This document shows positions 40,876 through 50,372 of a stretch of 64,000 nucleotides of DNA, in pieces. The translations under genes were made by a program, and so were the position numbers. Numbering within the stretch: the first letter of the stretch is position 1; every line of letters starts with the position of its first letter. Source of the stretch: Candidatus Marisimplicoccus framensis (GTDB taxonomy: Bacteria; Bacteroidota; Bacteroidia; Flavobacteriales; Flavobacteriaceae); NCBI GenBank assembly GCA_905182065.1, contig CAJIZN010000001.1, forward strand, positions 992,001 to 1,056,000, read 5' to 3'. The notes below the pieces were generated by a model. It made no database searches, was not told the origin of the DNA, and saw nothing but the letters and a program-made list of their open reading frames with translations.

Positions 40876-41118
40876 ATGGCAAATCATAAATCTGCTTTAA
40901 AAAGAATTCGTTCAAATGAAACAAAGAAGTCTTTGAATAAACTTCAGCACAAGACTACTAGGAATGCTATTAAAAAATTAAAAGAATCTAAAACTAAGAA
41001 GGAGGCAGGTAAACTTTTTCCAGGTGTAGTTTCATTAATCGATAAGTTAGCTAAGAAAAACGTTATTCACAAAAACAAAGCATCTAATCTTAAATCAAAG
41101 CTTAGTAAGCTAAAATAA
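40876..41118 (+). CDS. rpsT: 30S ribosomal protein S20
   Basis: Small-subunit protein of three basic helices binding 16S rRNA. The 80-residue sequence opens MANHKSALKRIRSNE, the universal S20 start, followed by LQHKTTRNAIKKLKE and the C-terminal NKASNLKSKLSKLK. It converges end to end with rho. Confidence 0.97.
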   Translation: MANHKSALKRIRSNETKKSLNKLQHKTTRNAIKKLKESKTKKEAGKLFPGVVSLIDKLAKKNVIHKNKASNLKSKLSKLK

Positions 41119-42609
41119 TTAGGAGTTCATTGATATAAGGAACTCTTCATTACTTTTTGTTTTTCTGAATCTATCATTGATAAATTCCATTGCTTCAACA
41201 GGATTCATGTCTGCTAAATACTTTCTCATTATCCACATCCTCTGAATTGTAGTTTCGTCTAGAAGTAAGTCATCTCTTCTTGTACTCGATGATACTAAGT
41301 CTATGGCTGGGAATATTCTTCTATTAGATATTCTTCTGTCTAATTGCAGCTCCATATTACCTGTTCCTTTAAATTCCTCAAAAATAACTTCATCCATTTT
41401 TGAACCTGTATCAGTAAGAGCAGTAGATATAATTGACAATGATCCTCCATTTTCAATATTCCTTGCAGCTCCAAAAAATCGCTTTGGTTTTTGAAGTGCG
41501 TTAGCATCAACTCCACCACTTAAAATTTTACCAGATGCTGGTTGAACTGTATTGTATGCTCTGGCTAATCTTGTAATTGAATCTAAAAGTATTACTACAT
41601 CATGACCACACTCCACTAATCTTTTAGCTTTTTCTAAAACCATATTAGCAACCTTGACATGTCTATCAGCTGGTTCATCAAATGTAGAAGCTACAACTTC
41701 TCCTTTAACGTTCCTTTGCATGTCAGTAACCTCTTCGGGTCTTTCATCTATTAATAAAATTATTTGAAAAACTTCTGGATGGTTTGCAGCAATTGCATTA
41801 GCAACATCTTTAAGTAACATTGTTTTACCAGTTTTAGGTTGAGAGACAATCATACCTCTTTGACCTTTACCTAACGGTGAAAATAGATCAATAATCCTTG
41901 TTGAAATTGTACTCTCTTTTGCTGCTAAATTAAATTTTTCTTCAGGAAACAAAGGAGTTAAATGTTCAAATGAAATTCTATCTCTAACAACTTCTGGACC
42001 TAATCCATTAATCTTATTAACCTTAATTAAAGGGAAATATTTTTCACCATCTTTTGGTGGTCTAACTGTACCATGAACGGTATCACCTGTTTTTAAGCCA
42101 AAAAGTTTAATTTGAGACATGGATACATATACGTCATCAGGGGATGAAAGATAATGGTAGTCTGAAGATCTAAGAAACCCATAACCATCTTGCATTATTT
42201 CAAGAACACCTTCTGATTCTATTATTCCATCAAACTCAAAATCTGGTTCTTTATATTTTCTTCTTGTATCCTTATTAAAATTATCCTCTTTTCTATTAGA
42301 AAAATTTTTATTGTGATGATTCTTATTCAATTGATTTCTTGGGTTTCTATCAACTCGATATGGTTTTTTGTTTTTATCAGTTTCTGATTTAACTTCTACT
42401 GGTTTTTTATCAGTTTCTGATTTAACTTCTACTGGTTTTTTATCAGTTTCTGATTTAACCTCTACTGGCTTTTTATCTGCGGGATTGCCAATAATAGAAT
42501 CAATTATATCTTGTTTTTTTTGACCTTTTAGGTTTTTCAATCCGTTTTGTTCAGCAATTTCAATAAGCTCAGCTATTTTTTTAGCCTTAAGCATTTTAAT
42601 ATCGTACAT
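41119..42609 (-). CDS. rho: Transcription termination factor Rho
   Basis: Hexameric RNA-dependent ATPase. A SAP-like helix pair at residues 1-35 is followed by a disordered charged insertion (residues about 42-120) holding a threefold 11-residue repeat. The primary RNA-binding cold-shock domain has [14 protein letters not shown] and [14 protein letters not shown]. The ATPase core has PKTGKTML (Walker A), [13 protein letters not shown] and the R-loop [15 protein letters not shown]. 496 residues. The ATG at 42609 gives [19 protein letters not shown], like other Bacteroidota Rho proteins. Confidence 0.97.
   Translation of the reverse strand: MYDIKMLKAKKIAELIEIAEQNGLKNLKGQKKQDIIDSIIGNPADKKPVEVKSETDKKPVEVKSETDKKPVEVKSETDKNKKPYRVDRNPRNQLNKNHHNKNFSNRKEDNFNKDTRRKYKEPDFEFDGIIESEGVLEIMQDGYGFLRSSDYHYLSSPDDVYVSMSQIKLFGLKTGDTVHGTVRPPKDGEKYFPLIKVNKINGLGPEVVRDRISFEHLTPLFPEEKFNLAAKESTISTRIIDLFSPLGKGQRGMIVSQPKTGKTMLLKDVANAIAANHPEVFQIILLIDERPEEVTDMQRNVKGEVVASTFDEPADRHVKVANMVLEKAKRLVECGHDVVILLDSITRLARAYNTVQPASGKILSGGVDANALQKPKRFFGAARNIENGGSLSIISTALTDTGSKMDEVIFEEFKGTGNMELQLDRRISNRRIFPAIDLVSSSTRRDDLLLDETTIQRMWIMRKYLADMNPVEAMEFINDRFRKTKSNEEFLISMNS
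42379..42477 (-). repeat. Three tandem 33-base repeats inside rho
   Basis: Three in-frame units of 33 bases encoding [11 protein letters not shown], at 42445-42477, 42412-42444 and 42379-42411, nearly identical with only a C/T difference or two in the first. The near identity implies recent expansion, probably variable in number. Confidence 0.9.
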
Positions 42610-42723
42610 GTTTATAGAAAGTTTTGATTTGAAATGTTAATAGAAAAGTACTTCTTAGAAGAAATATTACATCTAATTTACGAATTTATTTTTAATTTCA
42701 GCAAATATCTAATTTAACTCTAT

Positions 42724-43482
42724 ATGCCAAGGTATTTCATTGAATTTTCCTATGATGGATCTAGTTATCATGGTCTGCAAAAACAGCCTAATTCTGAGAC
42801 GATTCAGGAATGTATTGAATTTAATATGTCTAAATTTCTTGGTTTAAACATTGATCTGACTTTAGCTGGGAGAACTGACACCGGGGTTCATGCAAGACAG
42901 ATGTTTGCTCATTTTGATATAGATATAGATTTTAGTCAAGATAATTTTTGTAGATCACTGAATATGATGTTGCCAAAGGATATATGTGTAGAATCGTTAT
43001 CTTTAGTTAATGAAAATGATCATGCTAGATTTGATGCTATATCAAGGACATATGAATATTTTATTAATTCAAAAAAGAATCCTTTTAATTATAAATTTGC
43101 ATATTATATTAGAGATGAACTTGATATTGTAAAAATGAATAAAAGTTGTTCAAAACTCCTAAATCACACTGACTTTAAATGCTTTTCTAAATCTCATACC
43201 GATGTTAAAACATATGATTGTGATATTTCTTATGCTAAATGGGATATGATAGAAGGTGGTTACAAATTCACAATTACTTCTAATAGATTTCTAAGAAATA
43301 TGGTAAGATCTATTGTTGGTACAATGATAGATATAGGACGATTAAAAGTTTCACAGACAGATTTCCAAAAAATATTAGATTCTAGAAATAGGAGTGAAGC
43401 AGGTCTTTCAGTTCCTGCATTAGGACTATTCTTGAATAACATTAAATATGAAGAAATAATTTTAGAGATTTGGAAAAAGTAA
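42724..43482 (+). CDS. truA: tRNA pseudouridine synthase A
   Basis: Modifies uridines 38-40 of the anticodon stem-loop. Starts MPRYFIEFSYDGSSYHGLQKQP, a TruA hallmark; the catalytic Asp is in LAGRTDTGVHARQMFAHFD near residue 51. The C-terminal RFLRNMVRSIVGTMIDIGRLK is also diagnostic. 252 residues. Its end overlaps the ABC exporter start by 13 bases. Confidence 0.95.
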   Translation: MPRYFIEFSYDGSSYHGLQKQPNSETIQECIEFNMSKFLGLNIDLTLAGRTDTGVHARQMFAHFDIDIDFSQDNFCRSLNMMLPKDICVESLSLVNENDHARFDAISRTYEYFINSKKNPFNYKFAYYIRDELDIVKMNKSCSKLLNHTDFKCFSKSHTDVKTYDCDISYAKWDMIEGGYKFTITSNRFLRNMVRSIVGTMIDIGRLKVSQTDFQKILDSRNRSEAGLSVPALGLFLNNIKYEEIILEIWKK

Positions 43483-45236
43483 AGGGCAATATTCTCGATA
43501 TTAAGTTATTTACTAAACTATTGGTGTTTGTAAAGCCATATAATATTACTTTTTATGGAGTTTTAACCTCAGCAATTTTGATCTCTCTTCTTTCAACCCT
43601 CACACCATATCTTCTTAAGATAGTTGTTGATGATTACCTTCTTTTAAAAAATTATGAAGGAATGCAAACAATAATTATGATAATGATGATTGTTCTTTTT
43701 CTCGAAGTCATTTTTATGTATTTATTTACTTATTACGCAAACTGGCTAGGTCAAAAGGTTATTAAAAACCTTAGAGTAGATGTTTTTCAGAAAATTTTAA
43801 AGTTCAAGATGTCTTTTTTTGATAAAAATGCTGTTGGAAGGCTAGTTACAAGGACGGTTAATGATATTGAAACAATTGCAAGTATTTTTTCTCAAGGATT
43901 GTTTATGATAATTGCAGATATTTTAAAAATGATAACTGTTCTTTCAGTAATGACAATAATTAATTTTGAGCTAACCCTAGTAGTAGTATCAATATTTCCA
44001 TTTCTTATTTATGCCACTAGAGTATTTCAAAAATCTATGAAAGTAGCTTTTGAAAAAGTCAGAAGAGAGGTGGCAAATTTAAATTCATTTGTTCAAGAGA
44101 GAATAAGTGGGGTTAAAATTGTTCAAATATTTAATAGAGAACAATTAGAAATAAATAATTTCAATGACATAAACATCAAACATAGAGATGCATGGTTAAG
44201 GACTGTTTGGATAAATTCAATTTTCTTTCCTCTTGCTGAAATTTCTACATCTATTTGTATTGGTCTGTTAGTTTGGTATGGAGGTTTTAATAATTTAAAT
44301 GGTGAAAATATCTCCTTAGGAACATTATTTCTATTTATTTCAATGTCAGGATTATTATTTAGACCTCTAAGACAAATTGCAGATAGATTTAATACTCTTC
44401 AAATGGGTATGGTTTCTACAGAAAGAATATTTAAAATTCTTGAAGATGATTCAGAAATAAAGGATAATGGCAGTATTGATCATACTTCTTTTGATGGTCT
44501 TATTGAATTTAAGAATGTTAAGTTTTCATATGTTAAAAATCAAATAGTCATTGATGATATTTCTTTCAAGATTCACCCTGGTGAGACACTTGCTATTGTT
44601 GGTCCAACAGGAAGTGGGAAGAGTACAATTATTAATTTAATTACTAAGTTTTATGAGATTGACTCTGGATCTATTTATTTAGATGGAAATAATATTGATG
44701 AATTTAAATTAGATAATATTAGAAATAATGTAGGTGTTATACTTCAGGATGTATTCATGTTTGCAGACACTATATTCAATAATATAACCTTATTTAATAA
44801 GGACATTTCAATAGAAGATGTCGAAAGATCTGCTAAAGATCTAGAAATTCATGATTTTATTCTATCTCTTCCAGGAGGTTATGATTTTAATGTTAGCGAA
44901 AGAGGAGGTACACTCTCATCAGGTCAAAGACAATTACTTGCCTTTTTAAGAGTTTTGGTTAATAATCCTGATATTTTAATACTAGACGAAGCTACTTCGT
45001 CTATTGATTCTTATTCAGAAGATTTAATTAAAAAAGCTACAAAGACAATAACAAAAGATAAAACTTCAATTATTATTGCTCACCGATTATCTACTGTAGA
45101 ATCTGCTGATAAAATTATTTATATGGAAAATGGTAAAATCTTAGAGTTTGGTAATCATAAGGAATTATTAAACATAGATAATGGTAAGTTTAAAAAACTC
45201 TACAGGGAACAATTTATTGAAAATGAATTAGTGTAG
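43470..45236 (+). CDS. ABC exporter (MsbA/multidrug type, membrane-ATPase fusion)
   Basis: A 588-residue half-transporter: six membrane segments in residues about 15-300, then an ATPase domain with Walker A VGPTGSGKST, Q-loop VGVILQDVFMF, signature LSSGQRQLLAF and Walker B ILDEATSSIDS, H-loop IIIAHRLST. TLLIT-type homologues move lipids or drugs; substrate unknown. The start is TTG at 43470 (MEKVKGNILDIKLFTKLL), within the last codons of truA, since no ATG precedes the first membrane helix. It converges with folP (9-base overlap). Confidence 0.9.
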   Translation: MEKVKGNILDIKLFTKLLVFVKPYNITFYGVLTSAILISLLSTLTPYLLKIVVDDYLLLKNYEGMQTIIMIMMIVLFLEVIFMYLFTYYANWLGQKVIKNLRVDVFQKILKFKMSFFDKNAVGRLVTRTVNDIETIASIFSQGLFMIIADILKMITVLSVMTIINFELTLVVVSIFPFLIYATRVFQKSMKVAFEKVRREVANLNSFVQERISGVKIVQIFNREQLEINNFNDINIKHRDAWLRTVWINSIFFPLAEISTSICIGLLVWYGGFNNLNGENISLGTLFLFISMSGLLFRPLRQIADRFNTLQMGMVSTERIFKILEDDSEIKDNGSIDHTSFDGLIEFKNVKFSYVKNQIVIDDISFKIHPGETLAIVGPTGSGKSTIINLITKFYEIDSGSIYLDGNNIDEFKLDNIRNNVGVILQDVFMFADTIFNNITLFNKDISIEDVERSAKDLEIHDFILSLPGGYDFNVSERGGTLSSGQRQLLAFLRVLVNNPDILILDEATSSIDSYSEDLIKKATKTITKDKTSIIIAHRLSTVESADKIIYMENGKILEFGNHKELLNIDNGKFKKLYREQFIENELV

Positions 45237-46049
45237 TCTTGCTAAAATCTTTTTACACTCCATAGCTTCTTTTACATCATGAACTCTTATAATGTTTGCA
45301 CCCCTTTCTAATGCTAATGTATTTAAAACTGTTGTCCCGTTAAGAGCCTCCTGAGGTGAAACATTTAATACTTTATAGATCATGGACTTTCTTGATAGAC
45401 CAACCATAATTGGTTTCTCTAGGGTTTGAAAAAGATTTAATTTTTTTAGAATCTCATAATTATCTTCAATATTTTTACCAAATCCAAATCCTGGATCAAT
45501 AATTATATTAGAAAAACCTAAACCTTCAAGTTCCTCAATTTTTAATTTAAAAAATGAAATTAATGATTCAATTATGTTTTGATAACTAGGATTTTCTTGC
45601 ATATTTACTGGATCTCCTTGCATATGCATCATAATATATCCTGCATTATATTTTTTTAAAACTTTAAACATCTCTTTATCATATCTTCCAGAACTAATAT
45701 CATTAACCAAAGAAAATCCTTTAGAAAGAGCAAAATCTGCTACTAATGAATTATATGTGTCAATTGAGAATAATACATTTTTAAAATTTGAAGTTAGCTC
45801 ATTAATATAGTTAGAAACTAGATTATATTCATCGTCTGGTTTAATTAGATTCGACCCTGGCTTTGAGCTGGCAGCTCCTAAATCGATTATATCTGCCCCA
45901 TTAGATATTAGATTTGAAACATGAGAATTTACTTTTTCAATAGTATTAAATTTTCCACCGTCATAAAAGGAATCTTCGGAAATATTAACAATTCCCATGA
46001 TTTTTTTAGTGGAGAAATCTATTATTTTTCCATTACAATTTAAAGTCAT
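45228..46049 (-). CDS. folP: Dihydropteroate synthase
   Basis: Joins p-aminobenzoate to the pterin pyrophosphate in folate synthesis; the sulfonamide target. Motifs: IMGIVNISEDSFYDGGKF, IIDLGAASSKPGS (variant of GATSTRPG), IIDPGFGFGKN, MVGLSRKSMI and IRVHDV. An apparent earlier start at 46070 is a TTG that lies inside the TAAATTTG promoter box, so the ATG at 46049 (MTLNCNGKIIDF) is preferred, giving about 273 residues. Confidence 0.93.
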   Translation of the reverse strand: MTLNCNGKIIDFSTKKIMGIVNISEDSFYDGGKFNTIEKVNSHVSNLISNGADIIDLGAASSKPGSNLIKPDDEYNLVSNYINELTSNFKNVLFSIDTYNSLVADFALSKGFSLVNDISSGRYDKEMFKVLKKYNAGYIMMHMQGDPVNMQENPSYQNIIESLISFFKLKIEELEGLGFSNIIIDPGFGFGKNIEDNYEILKKLNLFQTLEKPIMVGLSRKSMIYKVLNVSPQEALNGTTVLNTLALERGANIIRVHDVKEAMECKKILARLH

Positions 46050-46067
46050 ACTTTTATTCTTCTTTTC

Positions 46068-46075
46068 CAAATTTA
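46068..46075 (-). promoter_or_regulatory. Candidate -7 box (TAAATTTG) for folP
   Basis: Exact TAnnTTTG on the minus strand, 18 bases before the ATG at 46049. Its position decides the folP start, since the upstream TTG codon is part of it. Confidence 0.55.
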
Positions 46076-46089
46076 TGCTAAAATCTCAT

Positions 46090-46626
46090 ATGGAAGATAC
46101 AAAGTCACAATATCATAAAATAATAAGTAAATCAAGACAAATATTTATTGATAAGAACTCTGATTATGGTTCTTCATGGAGAGTTTTGAGAATAATTTCT
46201 TTAGTTGATCAAATTAATATTAAAGCTCAGAGAATTAGAAATTTACAAAACAACATAGATAATAAAATTGAAGAGAATCAATCATCTGAATTTTATGGGA
46301 TAATTAATTACTCTATTATGGGTTTAATTCAATTAGCCAAGGGTGTTGTTGATGAACCAGATCTTGATTCAAGCCAAATTATTGATCTTTATGACAAGAA
46401 TGTTAATGAAACTTTTGAGTTAATGCTTGCTAAAAATCATGATTATGGCGAAGCTTGGAGGGAGATGGAGGTGATAAGTTTGACTGACTTAATAATTCAG
46501 AAACTATATAGAATGAAAAGTATTTTAAAGAATGACGGTAAAACAAATGTAAGTGAAGGAATAGACGCTAACTTTCAAGACATTTTAAACTATTCAGTAT
46601 TTGCTCAAATTTTATTAAAAGAATAA
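46090..46626 (+). CDS. DUF1599 domain-containing protein
   Basis: A 178-residue Bacteroidota family protein with two repeats, each having N-x-D-Y-G-x-x-W-R: KNSDYGSSWRVLRIISLVDQI and KNHDYGEAWREMEVISLTDLI, followed by an R-x-x-x-L helix and a NYSIMGLIQL/NYSVFAQILL helix. The double all-helical repeat resembles MazG-like/dUTPase-fold proteins (inference). The ATG at 46090 opens just before the first repeat; longer frames begin inside the folP promoter. It lies one base ahead of tpiA. Confidence 0.88.
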   Translation: MEDTKSQYHKIISKSRQIFIDKNSDYGSSWRVLRIISLVDQINIKAQRIRNLQNNIDNKIEENQSSEFYGIINYSIMGLIQLAKGVVDEPDLDSSQIIDLYDKNVNETFELMLAKNHDYGEAWREMEVISLTDLIIQKLYRMKSILKNDGKTNVSEGIDANFQDILNYSVFAQILLKE

Positions 46627-46627
46627 T

Positions 46628-47329
46628 ATGAAAAAACTTCACATCGTAGGTAACTGGAAAATGAGTTTGAATAAAGAAGACTCACTGAAACTAGCTCATA
46701 ATATCAAATTAATTAATAACAAAGATAACTTGAATATTGAAGTTGCTCCAACCAGTTTGTATCTAGCTGAAATTGCAGAGATTCTTAAAGATTCTGACAT
46801 TAGCGTTATTAGTCAAAATTTTGATTTCCAAAATTTAGGTTCATTTACTGGTGGTATATGTTTAGATCAACTGAAAGAAATAGGTGTTAATAAGACTATC
46901 TTGGGTCATTCAGAAAGAAGATCAAATTTTAATGAATCTAATGAACAAATTAATAATAAACTTGAAATTATTTTAAATTCAGATCTAGATGTCATATTCT
47001 GTTTTGATTCATATGAGCAGGTACCTTTTGATATATTAAGAACAAACCTTAAAGATAATTCTAAATTAAAACTAACCCTTGCATATGAGCCTACATGGGC
47101 GATTGGTACTGGTAAAACAGCATCAATTGATCATATTGAAGAAATTCATACTAAAGTTAAAAAAACATTAGAAGAGAATATACTTCAAGAAATACCCATA
47201 TTATATGGTGGAAGTGTTAATTCATCAAACTCTAAAGAAATACTTAACACTAATAATGTTGACGGTGTATTGGTGGGGGGAGCATCAACAAAGATTGATC
47301 AACTCCTTGGTATAGTTAATTCTATTTAA
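46628..47329 (+). CDS. tpiA: Triosephosphate isomerase
   Basis: Glycolytic interconversion of dihydroxyacetone phosphate and glyceraldehyde-3-phosphate. GNWKMSLN at residues 8-15 has Asn and Lys; catalytic His in LGHSERRS; catalytic Glu in LAYEPTWAIGTG; phosphate loop in LYGGSVNSSN. At 233 residues it is slightly shorter than the usual 250. It starts two bases after the DUF1599 stop. Confidence 0.95.
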   Translation: MKKLHIVGNWKMSLNKEDSLKLAHNIKLINNKDNLNIEVAPTSLYLAEIAEILKDSDISVISQNFDFQNLGSFTGGICLDQLKEIGVNKTILGHSERRSNFNESNEQINNKLEIILNSDLDVIFCFDSYEQVPFDILRTNLKDNSKLKLTLAYEPTWAIGTGKTASIDHIEEIHTKVKKTLEENILQEIPILYGGSVNSSNSKEILNTNNVDGVLVGGASTKIDQLLGIVNSI

Positions 47330-47363
47330 CAATTATTTATGAAGAGTCACTTGCATATAAACC

Positions 47364-47371
47364 TATATTTG
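47364..47371 (+). promoter_or_regulatory. Candidate -7 box (TATATTTG) for the peroxidase-sulfur-bshB1 unit
   Basis: Exact TAnnTTTG, seven bases before the ATG at 47379. A short leader is implied. Confidence 0.5.
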
Positions 47372-47378
47372 TGGCATT

Positions 47379-47933
47379 ATGTTTAAAAAATCTATAACTC
47401 TTATTCTTCTATTTATGTGTTTAACTGCAAATTCTCAAGTTGCTGCTGATAATTCTATACATCAATTTAAAGTAGCTGATATCTCAGGAAATATTTTTGA
47501 TTTTTCAGAATTAAAGGGAAAGAAAATTATGATAGTCAACACTGCATCTAAATGTGGCTTGACCTACCAATATGAATCTCTTCAAAAGCTTTACTCACAG
47601 TACAAGAATTTTAATTTTGTTATAATTGGATTTCCATCTAATGACTTTCTATGGCAAGAACCAGGATCAAACGAACAAATTGCTGATTTTTGTGAAGAAA
47701 ATTATGGTGTTACATTTCCAATGATGAGCAAAATTTCAGTGAAAGGTTCGAAAAAACATCCATTATATCAGTTTCTTACTCAAAAATCAAAGAACAACTA
47801 CAAAGACTCAAAAGTCACATGGAATTTCCAAAAATACCTCATAAACAAAGATGGTGAGGTTGAGAAAATAATTGCTCCCAAGACTAGACCAGATTCTGAA
47901 GAAATTGTATCTTGGATTACTAATGGTGACTAA
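47379..47933 (+). CDS. Glutathione peroxidase-family protein, exported
   Basis: A thiol peroxidase of 184 residues with an N-terminal signal peptide (LILLFMCLTANSQ). Family motifs: peroxidatic Cys in NTASKCGLTYQY, GFPSNDFLWQEPG, and WNFQKYLINKDGE, which gives catalytic Trp and Asn. It uses Cys, not Sec. Being exported, it probably works through a thioredoxin-like partner in the periplasm rather than glutathione. Its end overlaps the following PLP enzyme by 11 bases. Confidence 0.93.
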   Translation: MFKKSITLILLFMCLTANSQVAADNSIHQFKVADISGNIFDFSELKGKKIMIVNTASKCGLTYQYESLQKLYSQYKNFNFVIIGFPSNDFLWQEPGSNEQIADFCEENYGVTFPMMSKISVKGSKKHPLYQFLTQKSKNNYKDSKVTWNFQKYLINKDGEVEKIIAPKTRPDSEEIVSWITNGD

Positions 47934-49080
47934 AAAAAGTTTTTCTACTAGATGTGTTCACGAGGGTGAGATTAAGGATACTATGTATCAAGGAATTGTA
48001 TCTCCCTTATTCATGTCAACTACTTATCCATGGTATGGAGGCGATGCCGAAAAAAAACCGTATCCTAGATATTTTAATACCCCAAATCAAGAATTTTTAT
48101 CAAAAAAAATTGCCTCATTAGAAAACGGTGAAAAGGCTTTAATTTTTACTTCAGGTATGGCAGCTATTAGCACCTCTATAATGGCTAATGTAAAAACTGG
48201 TGATCATATTGTATTTCAAAATGATTTATATGGAGGTACCAGAAACTTTATTCAAACAGAGTTTGATAAATTTGGAATAGAATATTCTTTTACCGATGGT
48301 TTAGACCCTCTAGACTTCTCGAACCAAATCAAAGATAATACAGTTGGTATATACGTAGAGACTCCTAGTAATCCTCTTTTAAAAATTATTGATTTAAAAT
48401 CAGTTTCTTCGATAGCTAAAGAAAAAGGTATTTGGACAATGATTGATAATACCTTCTCTAGTCCAGTTAATCAAAATCCGATTGACCATGGAATTGATAT
48501 TGTTTTACATAGTGCTACAAAATATCTTGGAGGTCACAGTGATATTTCTGCAGGAGCTGTAGTTAGTTCTGAATCGAGAATAGAAAAAATACTTAACTCT
48601 GCTAAAAATTTTGGTGGAAATTTAAGTGATTACACAGTTTGGTTATTAGAAAGGAGTATGAAGACACTCTTAATAAGAGTAAAAGAACAAACTAATAATG
48701 CTAAGATTCTTGCTAAAATGCTTGAAGAAAATAATAATATTTCAAAGGTATATTATCCAGGACTTGAATCTCATCCTTCACATGAACTTGCTAAATCTCA
48801 AATGAATGATTTTGGAGCGATGATGTCTTTTGATTTAAATAAAAACGTAGATGTCTATGACTTTCTTAAATCATTAAAAATAATAAAACCTGGTATGAGC
48901 CTTGCAGGTGTTGAAACAACTGTAAACTTTCCAATGAAAACATCTCATGGGTTAATGACCCAACAGGAAAGAGACATCCAAGGAATAGGGGATAAGCTTA
49001 TTAGATTATCAGTTGGTATAGAGTCTTATGAAGACATTTATAGTGATCTAGACCAAGCAATAAAATCATCCATAAAATGA
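47923..49080 (+). CDS. PLP-dependent trans-sulfuration enzyme (cystathionine gamma-synthase/lyase family)
   Basis: Cys/Met metabolism PLP enzyme of about 385 residues. FTSGMAAISTSIM, NDLYGGTRNF, YVETPSNPLLKIIDL, MIDNTFSSPVNQNP and the PLP Lys in HSATKYLGGHSDISAG are visible, with SLAGVETTVNFP near the C-terminus. The ATG at 47923 (MVTKKSFSTRCVH) is preferred to one at 47872, inside the peroxidase gene. Whether it is a gamma-synthase or gamma-lyase cannot be told from motifs. It joins bshB1 through ATGA. Confidence 0.92.
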   Translation: MVTKKSFSTRCVHEGEIKDTMYQGIVSPLFMSTTYPWYGGDAEKKPYPRYFNTPNQEFLSKKIASLENGEKALIFTSGMAAISTSIMANVKTGDHIVFQNDLYGGTRNFIQTEFDKFGIEYSFTDGLDPLDFSNQIKDNTVGIYVETPSNPLLKIIDLKSVSSIAKEKGIWTMIDNTFSSPVNQNPIDHGIDIVLHSATKYLGGHSDISAGAVVSSESRIEKILNSAKNFGGNLSDYTVWLLERSMKTLLIRVKEQTNNAKILAKMLEENNNISKVYYPGLESHPSHELAKSQMNDFGAMMSFDLNKNVDVYDFLKSLKIIKPGMSLAGVETTVNFPMKTSHGLMTQQERDIQGIGDKLIRLSVGIESYEDIYSDLDQAIKSSIK

Positions 49081-49790
49081 AAGTAGATATTCTAGCATTT
49101 GGTGCCCATCCAGATGATGTAGAAATGGGATGCGGAGGTACTATTGCTAAATCAACCTCTCAAGGAAAAACTGTTGGTATTATTGATCTTACTAGGGGAG
49201 AACTAGGCACTAATGGCTCTGTTGAAATAAGAGATGAAGAAGCTTCTTCTGCTGCTTCAATAATAGGTGCAAAATTTAGAATAAATCTTGGTCTTGAAGA
49301 TGGTTTTGTCTTTAATAATAAAGAAAATCAGATTGAAGTAATTAAGGCAATCAGGCATTATAAACCTGACATCATACTTTCACCAACTCAGATAGATCGA
49401 CACTCAGATCACGGCAAAGCATCTGATTTAATTTATGAAGCTGCCTTTCTTAGTGGTTTATCTAAATTAAAAACTGAATTTGAAGACTCAATACAAAATC
49501 CATGGCGACCCAGAGTTAATCTTAATTATCAGCAATGGAATGATTTTAAACCTGATGTATTGATTGATATATCAGAATTTATTGAGGTTAAAAAGAATGC
49601 AATTTTAGCTTTTAAGAGTCAGGTTCTAAAGGATTCTTCTACAGAGTCTACAAAAATTAATTCTGAGAATTTTATTGAAAGTATCAAATACAGAGCTAAA
49701 AATTATGGAAGATTGATTGATAAGGACTATGCAGAGGCTTTTCAGTCAAGAAAAAATATTGCTATAAACAATATTTTTGATCTCTTATAA
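49077..49790 (+). CDS. bshB1: Bacillithiol biosynthesis deacetylase BshB1
   Basis: Zinc-dependent deacetylase of the GlcNAc-PI de-N-acetylase fold, which removes acetate from N-acetylglucosaminyl malate for bacillithiol. Motifs: FGAHPDDVEMGCGGT (two zinc ligands), DLTRGELGTNG, LSPTQIDRHSDHGKASD (third ligand) and the Bacillithiol-type YRAKNYGRLIDKDYAEAF. 237 residues. Overlaps the preceding gene by four bases (ATGA). Confidence 0.92.
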   Translation: MKVDILAFGAHPDDVEMGCGGTIAKSTSQGKTVGIIDLTRGELGTNGSVEIRDEEASSAASIIGAKFRINLGLEDGFVFNNKENQIEVIKAIRHYKPDIILSPTQIDRHSDHGKASDLIYEAAFLSGLSKLKTEFEDSIQNPWRPRVNLNYQQWNDFKPDVLIDISEFIEVKKNAILAFKSQVLKDSSTESTKINSENFIESIKYRAKNYGRLIDKDYAEAFQSRKNIAINNIFDLL

Positions 49791-49828
49791 TTTTTTTAAA
49801 TTTCCTTTAATATAATTTCCAAAAAGTC

Positions 49829-49836
49829 TATTTTTG
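49829..49836 (+). promoter_or_regulatory. Candidate -7 box (TATTTTTG) for tRNA-His
   Basis: Exact TAnnTTTG, 10 to 11 bases before the tRNA-His 5' end. Confidence 0.5.
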
Positions 49837-49846
49837 CCACCTAAAT

Positions 49847-49921
49847 GGTGGTTGTAGCTCAGTTGGTTAGAGCGCCTGATTGTGGTTCAGGAGGTCGGCG
49901 GTTCGAGACCGCTCTTCCACC
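49847..49921 (+). tRNA. tRNA-His (anticodon GTG)
   Basis: Acceptor GTGGTTG/CTTCCAC with an extra 5' G (49847) that pairs with C at 49921, the tRNA-His identity feature. Anticodon loop TTGTGGT contains GTG; T-arm GGCGGTTCGAGACCGCT. Confidence 0.95.
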
Positions 49922-49952
49922 CAAGTTAACCGTTACATTACACGTTTAAAAT

Positions 49953-49980
49953 AAACCCTTCAGCTAATGAGGGGTTTTTT
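49953..49980 (+). terminator. Rho-independent terminator after tRNA-His
   Basis: Eight-base-pair stem AAACCCTT/AGGGGTTT with a nine-base loop and a run of six T. It overlaps the end of the convergent minus-strand gene at 49964. Confidence 0.75.
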
Positions 49981-50365
49981 CTTTAAACTCCTTAAACTCT
50001 TTTCTACCTTCATACATTTTGCTAACTAATGAGATAATTTCATCAGTCAAATCTATAGCATTTTTAGAGGAAAGATTAAATTTAGTACCATCCATACTAA
50101 TTAATTGATTTTTTTCTGAATTTAAATTAATTGAGGTGTAAAAATGATACCTAATAACATAATCAAGTGTTAGGTTAGTATTCTTATAATATTGTTTAAA
50201 TAAAGATTTATTAGAGATTGTTGTATTTAAAACTCTGTATGGTTTTGAAAAGTTATCACTAAGCCTTAGCGAAGGTAACTCAGCAACTTGGTCAATTGAC
50301 TGACTATATGAGATTACAGGAATGAATAATAATAGTAAGGCTATTAAAATTTTAATACTTTTCAT
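49964..50365 (-). CDS. Small secreted protein, unknown function
   Basis: Unrecognised. A 133-residue protein with an obvious signal peptide (KSIKILIALLLLFIPVISYS, cut near Ser-Gln). The mature part shows a YRVLNTTISNKSLFKQYY helix, a YVIRYHFYTSINL strand and a basic, Lys/Glu-rich C-terminus. It lies seven bases downstream of the CxCC propeller gene on the same strand and ends inside the tRNA-His terminator. It may belong to that redox cluster (inference from context). Confidence 0.7.
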   Translation of the reverse strand: MKSIKILIALLLLFIPVISYSQSIDQVAELPSLRLSDNFSKPYRVLNTTISNKSLFKQYYKNTNLTLDYVIRYHFYTSINLNSEKNQLISMDGTKFNLSSKNAIDLTDEIISLVSKMYEGRKEFKEFKEKTPH

Positions 50366-50372
50366 TTGGGGG

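Noticed and set aside
41120..41160. Terminator hairpin after rpsT
   Set aside because: A GAGTTC/GAACTC stem is there but its 3' side is not directly followed by a T-run and it lies inside the last codons of rho.
42379..42477. Direct repeats suggesting a CRISPR array
   Set aside because: The 33-base units are contiguous with no spacers, are in frame inside rho and encode [11 protein letters not shown].
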